From Ancylobacter oerskovii (GTDB taxonomy: Bacteria; Pseudomonadota; Alphaproteobacteria; Rhizobiales; Xanthobacteraceae), in assembly GCF_018390555.1 (NCBI RefSeq), contig NZ_JAHBGB010000003.1:1-64000 (forward strand): a DNA stretch of 64,000 nt. The letters run 5' to 3'. The position numbers and the translations under genes are program-made. The notes beneath the pieces were generated by a model, which was not told the DNA's origin, made no database searches, and was given only the letters and a program-made list of their open reading frames with translations. This document shows positions 1 through 8,322 of this stretch, piece by piece. Each line of letters starts with the position of its first letter. The first letter of the stretch is position 1.

Positions 1-61
1 ATCGTCCGTCTCCATGATCGACGGACTCTACCTAAATCTGGAGGAAGATCAGGGTCTCAGG

Positions 62-340
62 TCAGTCGAGGACAAATCCGGCAACCGTTATCCGTTCGCC
101 GTCGAGGGCGTCTGCATGAAGTTCCCGATTTCTCGGCGAGTTCGGCCTGAAGAACGGCCCGGCCTCCCGCTCCAGTGTCAGATCCTCTGCATCACGACAT
201 TCCGGGGTCAAAGGGAGTTCGGAACCCGCTTGCGCGAACGCCGTGGTCCTGGCGGCGTGGATCAACGGCAACGTCAGAAATGCGGTCAAGAAGGAGCGTC
301 GGCTTGAGGGCAAGATCAATCTCCAGCTCTTGAATTGCAC
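62..340 (-). pseudogene. N-terminal fragment of an exported intradiol ring-cleavage dioxygenase-like protein
   Basis: The reading frame opens with a hydrophobic, arginine-containing export signal (SSRRSFLTAFLTLPLIHAA) followed by a segment typical of the start of intradiol dioxygenase-like proteins (TPEC, then EAGPFFRPNSPRN, then a GERITVAGFVLD strand). It stops at a TGA straight after that strand, at about residue 92. The rest of the domain, with the Tyr/His iron ligands, is missing, and no other frame in the remaining 61 bases to the window edge restores it. The only start in frame is GTG. Intact relatives open aromatic rings between two hydroxyls. This copy is probably dead. The family call rests on the short conserved block only. 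Confidence 0.5.
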
Positions 341-364
341 GTGGTGCGGATGCGACGCGAACGA

Positions 365-1465
365 TCACTGCAGGCGTCGTATGGCGTTGGCCTGCGCCTC
401 GCGGATCAGTCCGGCATACATGTTCTCCTTGCCGGGATACCAAGGCATGGTGCCGATGGAGCCGAAGCCGGGGATTGTCTCCATGTGCGCGACCATGCGC
501 GCGCGCATGCGCGCGTCGGGAAGCGCTCCGGTCATCGCCTGGAGATTGTCGTTCATGTGGTCGGGATTGGATGTGCCACACAGCACGGTTGTGACGGCCG
601 GATGCGCCATGACCCATTTCAGGAAGAGCTGCGCCCAACTGGTCGCGCCGAATTCCTGCGCGAAGCCCGGCAATGGCCGTCCCTCGACCACCTTCATCAG
701 CCGTGCCTTTTCAAGCGGCAGGTTGATGAGCACGCCGACGCCCTTGTCGGCGGCCGCCGGGAGCAGGCGGCGCTCGGCGGCGCGGTTGAAGATCGAGTAG
801 TTGGTCTGGACGAAGTCCACATCCTCGCGTTCCACGATGGCCGTCAGCTGATCCTGCGCCGCCGACTCGTGGTGGGTCACACCCACATGGCGGATCAGGC
901 CCTCCCGCTTCCAGGCCTTCATCAGCGGGATGATGACCGGCGCGTTGGTGATACTGTGGCATTGCATCAGATTGATCGTGTCGCGCCAGGTGCGCAGCCG
1001 CGACTGCCGCAAGCTTTCCTCGGCGTGGCTTTCATCACCGAGATATTCCCCGGTGGCCCAGACCTTGTTGGCGAGAAAGATCCCGTCCGATCCTGCATAC
1101 TCCCCCATGAACTGACCGACGCTGACCTCGGCCGAGCCATAGAGCGGCGAGGTGTCGACGACGCGGCCACCCGCGGCGACATATCGCTCGAAGACCTGCC
1201 GGAGAGCGTCGCGATTCATGCCGGGCTTCAGGTCGAAGGTCAGGAAGGTGCCGAGGCCGAGCGTCGTGAGCTGCTCGCCGGTGCGCGGCAAAGTGCGGGT
1301 CAGTACATCCCGATTGGCTCCCGAAGCGGGCGAAGCCGGCTCCGTCTGCTGGGCCTGTGCTGTCACCTGCGCGTGTGCCGTCGCCTGGGAGGCGAGGCCG
1401 AGCCCCGTCGCCGCCCCGCCCAGCGTGCCGAGGAAGCGACGTCGGTTGATCTTCGACGGCTCCAT
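365..1465 (-). CDS. Twin-arginine-exported aldo/keto reductase
   Basis: This is an NAD(P)H-dependent aldo/keto reductase of about 366 residues. It begins with a Tat-type signal (NRRRFLGTLGGAATG) and an alanine-rich stretch. The AKR barrel follows from about residue 55. The catalytic set is visible: Asp in VVDTSPLYG, the Tyr four residues on, Lys in LANKVW and His in MQCHS. The ATG was chosen because AGGAGG sits eight bases upstream; an in-frame GTG 36 bases earlier lacks this. It lies 23 bases after the exported MBL hydrolase gene, so the two form one operon facing the LysR gene at 2.65 kb. A Tat signal on a nicotinamide-dependent enzyme is unusual. The substrate is unknown. Confidence 0.88.
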   Translation of the reverse strand: MEPSKINRRRFLGTLGGAATGLGLASQATAHAQVTAQAQQTEPASPASGANRDVLTRTLPRTGEQLTTLGLGTFLTFDLKPGMNRDALRQVFERYVAAGGRVVDTSPLYGSAEVSVGQFMGEYAGSDGIFLANKVWATGEYLGDESHAEESLRQSRLRTWRDTINLMQCHSITNAPVIIPLMKAWKREGLIRHVGVTHHESAAQDQLTAIVEREDVDFVQTNYSIFNRAAERRLLPAAADKGVGVLINLPLEKARLMKVVEGRPLPGFAQEFGATSWAQLFLKWVMAHPAVTTVLCGTSNPDHMNDNLQAMTGALPDARMRARMVAHMETIPGFGSIGTMPWYPGKENMYAGLIREAQANAIRRLQ

Positions 1466-1488
1466 GAGGTCCTCCTCTGTCCTGAGCG

Positions 1489-2481
1489 TCAGAACTGCCA
1501 ATTGGCGGACACCCAGACGTAGGCGCCGTCGGTCTTGAGCAGCCGGCCAAGGCCGGGGAACGGGAAGTGGAAGCCAAGCACGGGTATGCGATCGGCCGCC
1601 ACCCGGTCGAAGATGCGCCGGCGAGATGCGAGCGCCGCTTCCTTGTCGCGGTCGGGGCCCGGAACCCAGGGCCTGTCGACGTTGACGACCGGGTGATAGG
1701 CGAGGTCGGCCGTCAGCAGCAGCTGGTCGCCGCCGGAATGGACGAGAAACGCCGCCATGCCCGGCGTGTGGCCGGATGCGACAATCGTCGTGAGGCCGGG
1801 CACGATCTCCGCGCCGGCCTCATAAAGCTCGACATCGTTCATGACCGGCGCGAGGCTGCTCTTGATGGCTGCCGCGAAACGCACGCGGAAATCCTGCGGG
1901 ACCGGCATGTAGGAGAGGTCCGGGTCGGTGCGGACGAAGAAATCCCAGTCCGCCTTCGGCACGAAGACCGTGGCGCGCGGGAAGGCCTTGCCGCCGTCGG
2001 CCGTTCTCAGATTGCCCACATGATCGGGATGGGTGTGCGAGATGACGATCAGGTCAATATCGGCAGGACCAAGCCCGATCGCCGCCAGATTTTCAAAGAG
2101 GCGGCCGCCGTTCGGCCCCATCGTCTTGCCCGCGCCCGCTTCGATCAGGATCCGCCGCCCGCCGGTTTCGATCAGCAGCGTGTTGAGATTGAGCGTCATG
2201 TGGTCGGCGGGAAGAAAGGTGCGCCGTAGTACCTCCTGAAGCTCCTCCTCGGGCGCGTCGCTCGCATAGACACGCGGCGGGCCGCCAATGACGCCGTCGC
2301 TCAGGACGGTCGCCCTTATGTCGCCGACATGGAAGCGGTAGCAGCCGGAATTGCCGCGCGGGGAGGGCGCGGCCTGGGCGCTCGCTCTGCTGGATCCGCC
2401 AATGGCCGGGACGACCGCGCTCGATGCGCCCGCGACGGCGGAGAGCATGATGGCGCGTCGGTTGAGGGTGAAGGCAGTCAT
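1489..2481 (-). CDS. Exported metallo-beta-lactamase-fold hydrolase
   Basis: This is a zinc hydrolase of the MBL superfamily, about 330 residues. The N-terminus has a Tat-like signal (NRRAIMLSAVAGASSA) ending near ASAQA. Metal ligands are in order: the SHTHPDHVGN motif, the His of ASGHTPG, the Asp of LTADLAYHP and a late His in GFHFPFPG. The start has a GGGAAG ribosome site. An earlier in-frame start would put 29 arginine/proline-rich residues ahead of the signal and is unlikely. It is the first gene of a two-gene operon with the exported aldo/keto reductase and is divergent from a LysR gene. It resembles the hydrolase at 60.7 kb in layout. The substrate cannot be told; lactones or esters are possible. 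Confidence 0.87.
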   Translation of the reverse strand: MTAFTLNRRAIMLSAVAGASSAVVPAIGGSSRASAQAAPSPRGNSGCYRFHVGDIRATVLSDGVIGGPPRVYASDAPEEELQEVLRRTFLPADHMTLNLNTLLIETGGRRILIEAGAGKTMGPNGGRLFENLAAIGLGPADIDLIVISHTHPDHVGNLRTADGGKAFPRATVFVPKADWDFFVRTDPDLSYMPVPQDFRVRFAAAIKSSLAPVMNDVELYEAGAEIVPGLTTIVASGHTPGMAAFLVHSGGDQLLLTADLAYHPVVNVDRPWVPGPDRDKEAALASRRRIFDRVAADRIPVLGFHFPFPGLGRLLKTDGAYVWVSANWQF

Positions 2482-2651
2482 CGGTCTTCCCTTTCGCTTG
2501 GGCGCATGCGCTCGTTCCGGCGTCGCGGCCGCAGGGGGCCGGGGACAGGAGCAAGCCGGGCGCGGCAATTACCCTTGCGGCAACCGTCGCACAGGGCTAT
2601 TGAACCGATAAGACGCGCAATCATGATCAGCTTGATTAGATTTACTTCTCA
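2482..2651. promoter_or_regulatory. Divergent promoter region between MBL operon and LysR gene
   Basis: This 170-base gap separates two genes that start away from each other, the usual arrangement for a LysR regulator and its target. The half next to the LysR start is AT-rich (TGATCAGCTTGATTAG), unlike the surrounding GC-rich DNA, and is the likely regulator site. No exact operator could be fixed. Confidence 0.45.
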
Positions 2652-3584
2652 ATGACCCCAATCCGGCTCGACAGCTTCGATGCGTTCGCCTCGATCGTCC
2701 GCTGTGGCGGTTTCCGCGCGGCGGCGCTCGAGCGCGGCGTGTCGTCATCGGCCCTGAGCCAGACGATGAACGCGCTCGAAGAGACCCTCGGCATCCGGCT
2801 GCTCAATCGCACGACGAGGAGCGTGTCGCCCACGGAAGCCGGACAGCGCCTCCTCGAACGTTTGGCTCCCGCATTGAGCGATATCCGGCTCGCGGTCGCG
2901 GAAGTCGACGAGCTGCGGGACACGCCGTCCGGGACGCTGCGGATCAACGCCCCGGCGCCGGCGGTCGATCATGTTCTCTGCCCGCTGGCCTTCGATTTCA
3001 TGGAGGCCTATCGCGAGGTGAACATTGAAATCATCAGCGATGCGGCAGTCATCGACATCGTGGAACAGGGCTTCGATGCCGGCGTCCGATTCGGCAAGCA
3101 GCTAGCGCAGGACATGATCGCGCTCCCGCTCGGCCCCGCGCTTCGCTATGCGATCGTCGCTTCACCGGGCTACATCGAAAAGCACGGCCGACCGCAGTCG
3201 CCGCTCGATCTCGTCCGTCACAACTGCATAAAGCGCCGGTTTCCCGGGGGCACTTTGGTCACCTGGCGGTTTGCCGACGGAAACGAAGAGATGGAGATCA
3301 CTCCCACGGGCCGCCTGATGGTGAGCTCGGCGCACAATGAGCTCCAGGCGGCGGTGGCCGGCAGGGGAATAGCGCATGTCTTCGACGACTATGCCAAGCC
3401 CCATATCCGGAATGGCGGGCTCGTCGAGCTCCTCTCCGAGTGGAGCCCGACATTGCCGCACTGGTTTCTGTACTATCCGAGCCGACGCCTCCCGAGCGCT
3501 ACCATGCGCGCCTTTCTCGACTACGTGAGGGCCTACGACTGGGAAGCCCGAGCGGCAGACCGGCAGCTCAGCATCTTGCCGTAG
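2652..3584 (+). CDS. LysR-family transcriptional regulator (AaeR/DmlR-like)
   Basis: A 310-residue LysR regulator. The N-terminal winged helix-turn-helix covers residues 5-65 (SFDAFASIVRCGGFRAAALE, then RLLNRTTRSVSPTEAGQ). The co-inducer domain carries the DIVEQGFDAGVRFG block typical of the group that controls small redox enzymes. It faces the exported MBL/aldo-keto reductase operon and probably controls it and itself. The ligand is unknown. Sequence blocks are shared with the LysR genes at 5.1 and 8.3 kb, so these three look like paralogues. Confidence 0.93.
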   Translation: MTPIRLDSFDAFASIVRCGGFRAAALERGVSSSALSQTMNALEETLGIRLLNRTTRSVSPTEAGQRLLERLAPALSDIRLAVAEVDELRDTPSGTLRINAPAPAVDHVLCPLAFDFMEAYREVNIEIISDAAVIDIVEQGFDAGVRFGKQLAQDMIALPLGPALRYAIVASPGYIEKHGRPQSPLDLVRHNCIKRRFPGGTLVTWRFADGNEEMEITPTGRLMVSSAHNELQAAVAGRGIAHVFDDYAKPHIRNGGLVELLSEWSPTLPHWFLYYPSRRLPSATMRAFLDYVRAYDWEARAADRQLSILP

Positions 3585-3655
3585 CCGGTCGCAACCATGT
3601 CAAACACAGCGGGAGCAAGATCGGGACCTTGCCCACACCGCCCACCTTTCGAGCC

Positions 3656-4150
3656 TCATTCGACGTGCTGCAATTCGATCCTGATCTCGGTCCCTTCCGG
3701 TCGTCGGAAGCGTTCGGTCATGCGGTCGCCGGCAACGACCAGCGTGAGGTCGTCGCGGGTGCGGACGCTGCCCACCCAGTTCGGAAATGTCGCCCCTTCC
3801 ACGCGGTTTCCGCTGAATTCGCCTGTTTCATCAACGGTGTAGGTTCCAAAGAACCCGATACCGCGCGACATGGCCCTGCGGTTTTCATCATCCGTTCCCT
3901 CACCCCGAGCATTGGACGCAAACCGCGGGACGTCGGCGTCGGTAAGAACTTCAACGAAATGCATGTCGGGAGTGAAGACAAGAAGACCGTTGGGCTTCTC
4001 TCCATAGGCGGCGATATTCTTACCGCCGGGGTCAATCGTCGCCGACACCATGCGCCATGTGCCCACCACCTGGTTCTGTGCGGCGGTCTGCGCGAAGGCA
4101 GAAGACGAGATGCTCAAGGCGAGAGCTAAGACAACCGGCCGAATAGGCAT
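3656..4150 (-). CDS. Exported lipocalin-like domain protein
   Basis: A protein of 164 residues with a clear Sec signal peptide (MPIRPVVLALALSISSSAFA, cleavage after AFAQ). It is followed by a lipocalin-like domain: VVGTWRMVSATI, then KPNGLLVFTPDMHFVEVL, then a late GTYTVDE strand. Proteins of this family are predicted periplasmic barrels that bind small hydrophobic ligands; their function is generally untested. The ATG is preceded by GAGGAAAGGAA. It lies 53 bases downstream of the SDR gene on the same strand and is probably co-transcribed with it under the LysR gene at 5.1 kb. Confidence 0.82.
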   Translation of the reverse strand: MPIRPVVLALALSISSSAFAQTAAQNQVVGTWRMVSATIDPGGKNIAAYGEKPNGLLVFTPDMHFVEVLTDADVPRFASNARGEGTDDENRRAMSRGIGFFGTYTVDETGEFSGNRVEGATFPNWVGSVRTRDDLTLVVAGDRMTERFRRPEGTEIRIELQHVE

Positions 4151-4202
4151 GTTGTTTCCTTTCCTCTTCATGAGGTCTGCGTGTCCAGACCGCGGCCGCG
4201 TC

Positions 4203-5036
4203 TCACAGATCCTGCCGATCCGCGGAATGGGCCGTTGCCCGCTGCGCTTCGAGGGCAGACAGGCGTGCGACAAGCGCCGTTGAGATCGAAGAATAGGCCG
4301 TGCTGCCCAGCGTCAGCCGCAGCGGCGGCGCGGCGCTCTGCGCCGCCGAGAGAATTGCGGCCACTGTCCGCGCCGCGTCGCCCTTGATCGCGAAACGTCC
4401 GTCGTTGATCGCGCGGCGAACGGCGTCGGCGGGGGTGTCCTCGTAGGCCGCCAAGGGTTCGGCACGGTCGAGGTTGGCGCCGAACTTCGTGCCCGTCGGC
4501 CCCGGCTCGGCGATGATGAAGTCGATGCCGAAAGGCGCCACTTCCTGTGCGACGGATTCGACGAATCCCTCGATGCCCCATTTGGTCGCGTGGTAGAGGC
4601 TGAAGCCCGGATAGGCGATCTGCCCGCCTTCGGAGGAAACCTGGACGATCCGTCCGCCGCCTTGCCTCCGAAGAAAGGGCAGTGCGGCACGGATCAGATG
4701 GATAGACCCGGCAAGGTTGGTGGCGATCTGCCGGTCGATCTGCGCCGTGGTGAGCTCTTCCGCAGCCCCGAACAGGCCGTAGCCCGCATTGCTGACGATC
4801 ACGTCTATCTTTTCATGCCGCTCGAAAGCACCCTCGACAACCGAGGCAATGCTGCCCGGCTCTGCCAGATCGAGTTGGACGATATCCAGACGGCTCGAGT
4901 GATCCTGCCTGAGCCGTGCCAGCGCTTCCGGGCGGCGGGCTGTCGCGATCACCATGTGACCGTCGGCCAGCAGCTGTTGCGCCATCTCAAGGCCGAGTCC
5001 CGAAGTGGCGCCGGTAATGAACCATGTCTTTGGCAT
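4203..5036 (-). CDS. Short-chain dehydrogenase/reductase
   Basis: A cytosolic NAD(P)-dependent SDR of 277 residues. It has the cofactor loop TGATSGLG near the start, the NAGYG structural motif at about residue 90, the catalytic Ser in VSSEGG and the YHATK catalytic pair at about residue 150. The start ATG has GAGGAGC upstream; an extra 31 codons further up look like leader sequence. It is transcribed away from a LysR gene 95 bases away, with a lipocalin-like gene behind it. It likely reduces a carbonyl in the inducing compound. The substrate is unknown. Confidence 0.9.
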   Translation of the reverse strand: MPKTWFITGATSGLGLEMAQQLLADGHMVIATARRPEALARLRQDHSSRLDIVQLDLAEPGSIASVVEGAFERHEKIDVIVSNAGYGLFGAAEELTTAQIDRQIATNLAGSIHLIRAALPFLRRQGGGRIVQVSSEGGQIAYPGFSLYHATKWGIEGFVESVAQEVAPFGIDFIIAEPGPTGTKFGANLDRAEPLAAYEDTPADAVRRAINDGRFAIKGDAARTVAAILSAAQSAAPPLRLTLGSTAYSSISTALVARLSALEAQRATAHSADRQDL

Positions 5037-5131
5037 GCGAGCTCCTCGTTCGTGCGCCTCCAGATGTAGATCGTGGATATTGGTGATATAAGATCGCCAG
5101 AATGGGATGATGTGGTGAAGATCAGTCACGA

Positions 5132-6031
5132 ATGGCCCGTCCGAGCCTGAACGACCTGGCCGCTTTTGCAGCCGTGTCCAGCCACCGGAGCTTCCGCCGG
5201 GCCGCCGATGTCATGGGCGTTTCGCGGTCCGCCCTCAGCCACGCCATCATCGGTTTGGAGGGAAAGCTGGGCGTCCGGCTGTTCAACCGAACGACGCGCA
5301 GCGTGTCGCTGACCCAGGCCGGCGCAAGTCTGCTCGCACGCCTCGACCCGGTTCTTCAGGATCTCGACCAGGCGCTCGATACTCTTTCGGAAGAGCGCGG
5401 CACTCCCAGCGGCACGCTGCGGATCAATGCGAACAAGAGCGGTGCCCGCATCCTGCTCGCGGACGTCGTGCCGCGATTTCTCGATCTCTATCCCGATGTC
5501 GAGCTCGATCTGGTGTCGGAGGGGCGCCTCGTCGATATCGTGGAACAGGGTTTCGATGCCGGCGTGCGCCTGCTGGAGGCGGTGCCGCGCGACATGGTCG
5601 CGGTGAGGTTCGGGGGCGACGTGCGTTTCATCGCCGTGGCCGCGCCGTCCTATCTGGAGGGCCGCGCAACACCGACGACGCCTGACGACCTGCAGGCGCA
5701 TCGCTGCATCCGTCAACGTCTTCCCAGCGGGAAGCGCTATCGCTGGGAATTTGCCAGACGCGGCGCCGAGATCGCGGTCGACGTGCCGGGCAATCTCACC
5801 CTCGACGACAATGATCTTCTCGTGCAGGCAGCGGCGGCCGGGCACGGCATCGCCTATGTTCCCGAGCCCTTCGCCACGCCGTTTCTGACATCCGGCCGGC
5901 TTGTGACCGTTCTTGACGACTGGTGCCCGCCGACACCGGGTCTGGCGCTCTATTACCCGCGCAGTCGGCACGTACCGTCGCCGCTCCGGGCCTTCATCGA
6001 CCTGCTGAAGCAGTGGGACAGGAAGGGGTGA
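5132..6031 (+). CDS. LysR-family transcriptional regulator
   Basis: A LysR regulator of 299 residues, with the DNA-binding domain in residues 3-62 (SFRRAADVMGVSRSALSHAI, then NRTTRSVSLTQAG) and the DIVEQGFDAGVRL block in the effector domain. It is divergent from the SDR/lipocalin-like operon, its probable target. The 95-base gap holds AT-rich repeats (GATAT, GTGATATAAGATC) suited to a LysR operator. It is close in sequence to the regulators at 2.65 and 8.3 kb, which points to duplication of regulator-plus-reductase cassettes. Confidence 0.93.
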   Translation: MARPSLNDLAAFAAVSSHRSFRRAADVMGVSRSALSHAIIGLEGKLGVRLFNRTTRSVSLTQAGASLLARLDPVLQDLDQALDTLSEERGTPSGTLRINANKSGARILLADVVPRFLDLYPDVELDLVSEGRLVDIVEQGFDAGVRLLEAVPRDMVAVRFGGDVRFIAVAAPSYLEGRATPTTPDDLQAHRCIRQRLPSGKRYRWEFARRGAEIAVDVPGNLTLDDNDLLVQAAAAGHGIAYVPEPFATPFLTSGRLVTVLDDWCPPTPGLALYYPRSRHVPSPLRAFIDLLKQWDRKG

Positions 6032-6069
6032 CACCCGCGAGAGCGCGTCGGTCCGCCGCTCGTAGGACG

Positions 6070-6405
6070 TCACGGCGTTGCCGCTTGACCCGCCCGACGG
6101 CGCAACACCATCCCGCCGTGATGCAGGGTATTGAGATCCACGAAGTCGCCATCGGCGGTGAAGCCGGCGTCGTCCCAATAGTCGATATGCGTGCCGGTCA
6201 CTTCATAACGGCCTCCATAGGCGCGCTCGCGTGTGCCGCGCGCCTCGACATAGCGACCGGTGGGCAGAAGCTCGTGGCGAACGCGACCATCGTCGGTCAC
6301 CCACATGCCGCTATAGAGATGGTTAGGCTGCAATGCGGGCTCCTCGGCTTGTAAGGACTGGCTCAAGAGTGTGGCGGTCATCAGGACGGCGAATGCTTGT
6401 CGCAT
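6070..6405 (-). CDS. Atu4866-family small exported protein
   Basis: A protein of 111 residues with an N-terminal signal (MRQAFAVLMTATLLSQSLQA) and the compact Atu4866 fold signature: YSGMWVTDDGRVRHELLP, then GRYEVTGTHIDYWDDAGF, then HHGGMVL. Atu4866 from Agrobacterium has a known structure but no assigned reaction. The start is fixed by GAGGAGCC just upstream; a second ATG six codons earlier is less likely. It is the last gene of a leftward operon with an NTF2-like protein and an aldo/keto reductase. All three may act on the same compound, with this one in the periplasm. Confidence 0.82.
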   Translation of the reverse strand: MRQAFAVLMTATLLSQSLQAEEPALQPNHLYSGMWVTDDGRVRHELLPTGRYVEARGTRERAYGGRYEVTGTHIDYWDDAGFTADGDFVDLNTLHHGGMVLRRRAGQAATP

Positions 6406-6519
6406 AAACGGGCTCCTCAACATCGACGGGGGCTGTCGGCCGCGAAGGCCGAACTGGCGCTGCGAGGGTTTTGAGGTTGGCCGCCCCGCGCGTGGTGCGC
6501 GGCGCAGACCGCTTCTCGG

Positions 6520-7071
6520 CTATTGCGGGCGCGGCTCGTTGTTCTCGACGACGCGCTGATAGGCAACGAGATCGAGAAACGCCTCGGCCTCGACGACCAG
6601 CCCGTCCTTCATCCGCAGCATCCAGATGAACCGATTGCGATAGGGGGCGCCCGAGGTCGTCGTGGCCGAGCCGTCGAAGCGGATGAGGACCGTGTCTCCC
6701 ACGGCATAGATGCCGCGCACCTCCGGCACGATCGGGGTGTCGAGACGGCTGGTCAGGGGGCGCGATGCCCGTTCGACGAAGTCTTCCTGGCTGCGATACG
6801 TGCCGGCGACCGGGCCGGAACCGTGGATCGTCCAGACGACATCGGGGGCGAGAAGCGCGCCGAAGACATAAGTGCCTCCGCGCCATTTCTCGAAAGCATC
6901 GTGGACGATGGCCTTGTTCCGTCGTTCGACGGCCGTGTCATGGGTCTCCGCGGCCGGGTCGGATGCCGTGATCTCGGAATGCGCCGGAGCGATGACGGCC
7001 AGGAATGCCGATGCGATGAGCAGCCTGTAGCCCGCGCCGACAAGGCGGGAGCTCAATGAAAAGAGGGTCAT
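6520..7071 (-). CDS. Exported NTF2/SnoaL-like protein
   Basis: A protein of 183 residues that starts with a signal peptide (LLIASAFLAVIAPAHSEI). An NTF2-like cone fold follows: NKAIVHDAFEKWRGG, then LLAPDVVWTIHGSG, then DTVLIRFDGSA, then FIWMLRMKDGLVVEAEAFLD. Members bind or isomerise small polyketide- or steroid-like molecules, or have no known activity. It sits between the Atu4866-family gene and an aldo/keto reductase gene, all leftward, with about 100 bases between each. An AAGGAA ribosome site precedes the ATG. Confidence 0.82.
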   Translation of the reverse strand: MTLFSLSSRLVGAGYRLLIASAFLAVIAPAHSEITASDPAAETHDTAVERRNKAIVHDAFEKWRGGTYVFGALLAPDVVWTIHGSGPVAGTYRSQEDFVERASRPLTSRLDTPIVPEVRGIYAVGDTVLIRFDGSATTTSGAPYRNRFIWMLRMKDGLVVEAEAFLDLVAYQRVVENNEPRPQ

Positions 7072-7167
7072 GGGATCGTTCCTTTCGTTGGCATGCGGGG
7101 GGCCGTACGTCTTGTCTCGTTGCGGCCGGTCAGAAGCCGGAGAGTTGCATGTCGCTCTCCTCCGACA

Positions 7168-8226
7168 TCAGCTGCGGCGCGCCACGGAAGCTCCGCCGAA
7201 GATGAGTTGCTGAACCAGGGGACGTTCCACGAAGCGGGCCGGGAAGATCGGATCGGGTTCGCTGACTCGGTTCAGACGATCGAGCTGTTCCGCCGACAGA
7301 GCGACGTCCAAGGCGCCCAGATTCTCCTGTGCCTGGGCGAGGGTGCGGGCGCCCATGATGGGCGACACGACCGTCGGGTTCGCGAGCGTCCAGGCCAGCG
7401 CGATCTGGGACGGCGTCGCTCCCACTTCCTCGGCCACCGCACGAACCTCCTGCGCGATCTCGATCGAGCGCTCGGTGAGATGCCCTGACGAGGCGATGAC
7501 GCCCTTGCGGCTGGCAGACACCGCAGCCTCGCGTGAATCCTGAACGTCTGCCTTGGTGTATTTGCCGGCCAGCACGCCGCCGCCCAGCGGCGACCATGGG
7601 AGCACGCCGAGCCCCATCGCTGCGGCCATCGGCATGAGTTCATGCTCGACGGTGCGCTCCACCAGGCTGTATTCGATCTGGAGCGCGACGAAGGGCGACC
7701 ATCCCCGCAGGTCGGCGAGGGTCTGCATCTCGGCGATCCGCCAGGCGGGCGTATTGCAGATGCCGAGATAGAGGACCTTGCCGGACCGGACGAGGTCGTC
7801 GAGCGCCCGCATCACTTCATCAGCCCGGGTCGTCATGTCCCAGGCATGGAGGTAGAGGAGATCGATCCGGTCGGTGGCGAGCTGCCTGAGGCTTTGCTCG
7901 ACGGACCGCACCATGTTGAGGCGATGGTTGCCGCCTGCATTCGGGTTGCCGGGGTCGCGGGCCATGGTGAACTTCGTGGCGAGGACGAGCCGCTCCCGCT
8001 TGTCGCCGATGAATTCTCCAAGGAAGCGTTCAGCCGCTCCGTTGGTATAGTTCACCGCGGTATCGATGAAATTGCCGCCATGATCGATGTAGAGATCGAA
8101 GATGCGGAGCGCCTCGTTGCTGTCCGCGCCCCACCCCCAGTCCGATCCGAACGTCATGGTGCCGAGGCTCAACGGCGAAACACGCAAGCCCGAGCGACCC
8201 AGCAACCGGTAATCAGCGAGTCTCAT
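7168..8226 (-). CDS. Aldo/keto reductase (YajO/PdxI-like)
   Basis: A cytosolic aldo/keto reductase of 352 residues. The tetrad is Asp and Tyr in FIDTAVNYTNG, Lys in LATKFT and His in LYLHAWD. The C-terminal NADPH-binding part (SPIMGARTLAQAQENLGALD) is intact. It reduces aldehydes or ketones, with the substrate unknown. It is the first gene of the operon with the NTF2-like and Atu4866-like exported proteins and is divergent from the LysR gene at 8.3 kb. Unlike the copy at 0.4 kb it has no export signal. Confidence 0.92.
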   Translation of the reverse strand: MRLADYRLLGRSGLRVSPLSLGTMTFGSDWGWGADSNEALRIFDLYIDHGGNFIDTAVNYTNGAAERFLGEFIGDKRERLVLATKFTMARDPGNPNAGGNHRLNMVRSVEQSLRQLATDRIDLLYLHAWDMTTRADEVMRALDDLVRSGKVLYLGICNTPAWRIAEMQTLADLRGWSPFVALQIEYSLVERTVEHELMPMAAAMGLGVLPWSPLGGGVLAGKYTKADVQDSREAAVSASRKGVIASSGHLTERSIEIAQEVRAVAEEVGATPSQIALAWTLANPTVVSPIMGARTLAQAQENLGALDVALSAEQLDRLNRVSEPDPIFPARFVERPLVQQLIFGGASVARRS

Positions 8227-8303
8227 TGGTCAGCGCCCTCATTCACTGGGTGAAAACTAGGGGCCGGCAGCCGAGCGGACAACTTGCCCAATCGTGACTA
8301 CGC

Positions 8304-8322
8304 TGGTAATTTCACATTACCA
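8304..8322 (+). promoter_or_regulatory. Perfect 7-bp dyad abutting a LysR start codon
   Basis: TGGTAAT and ATTACCA flank a five-base spacer. The second arm ends directly against the ATG of the LysR gene, where the ribosome site should be, and no purine-rich site is otherwise visible. The placement fits an autoregulatory operator, or a hairpin that hides the start. It could also serve the divergent aldo/keto reductase operon 78 bases away. Confidence 0.55.

Noticed and set aside
491..517. Alternating purine-pyrimidine run (ATGCGCGCGCGCATGCGCGCG) as a Z-DNA or regulatory element
   Set aside because: It is inside the aldo/keto reductase gene and simply encodes Arg/Ala/Met codons.
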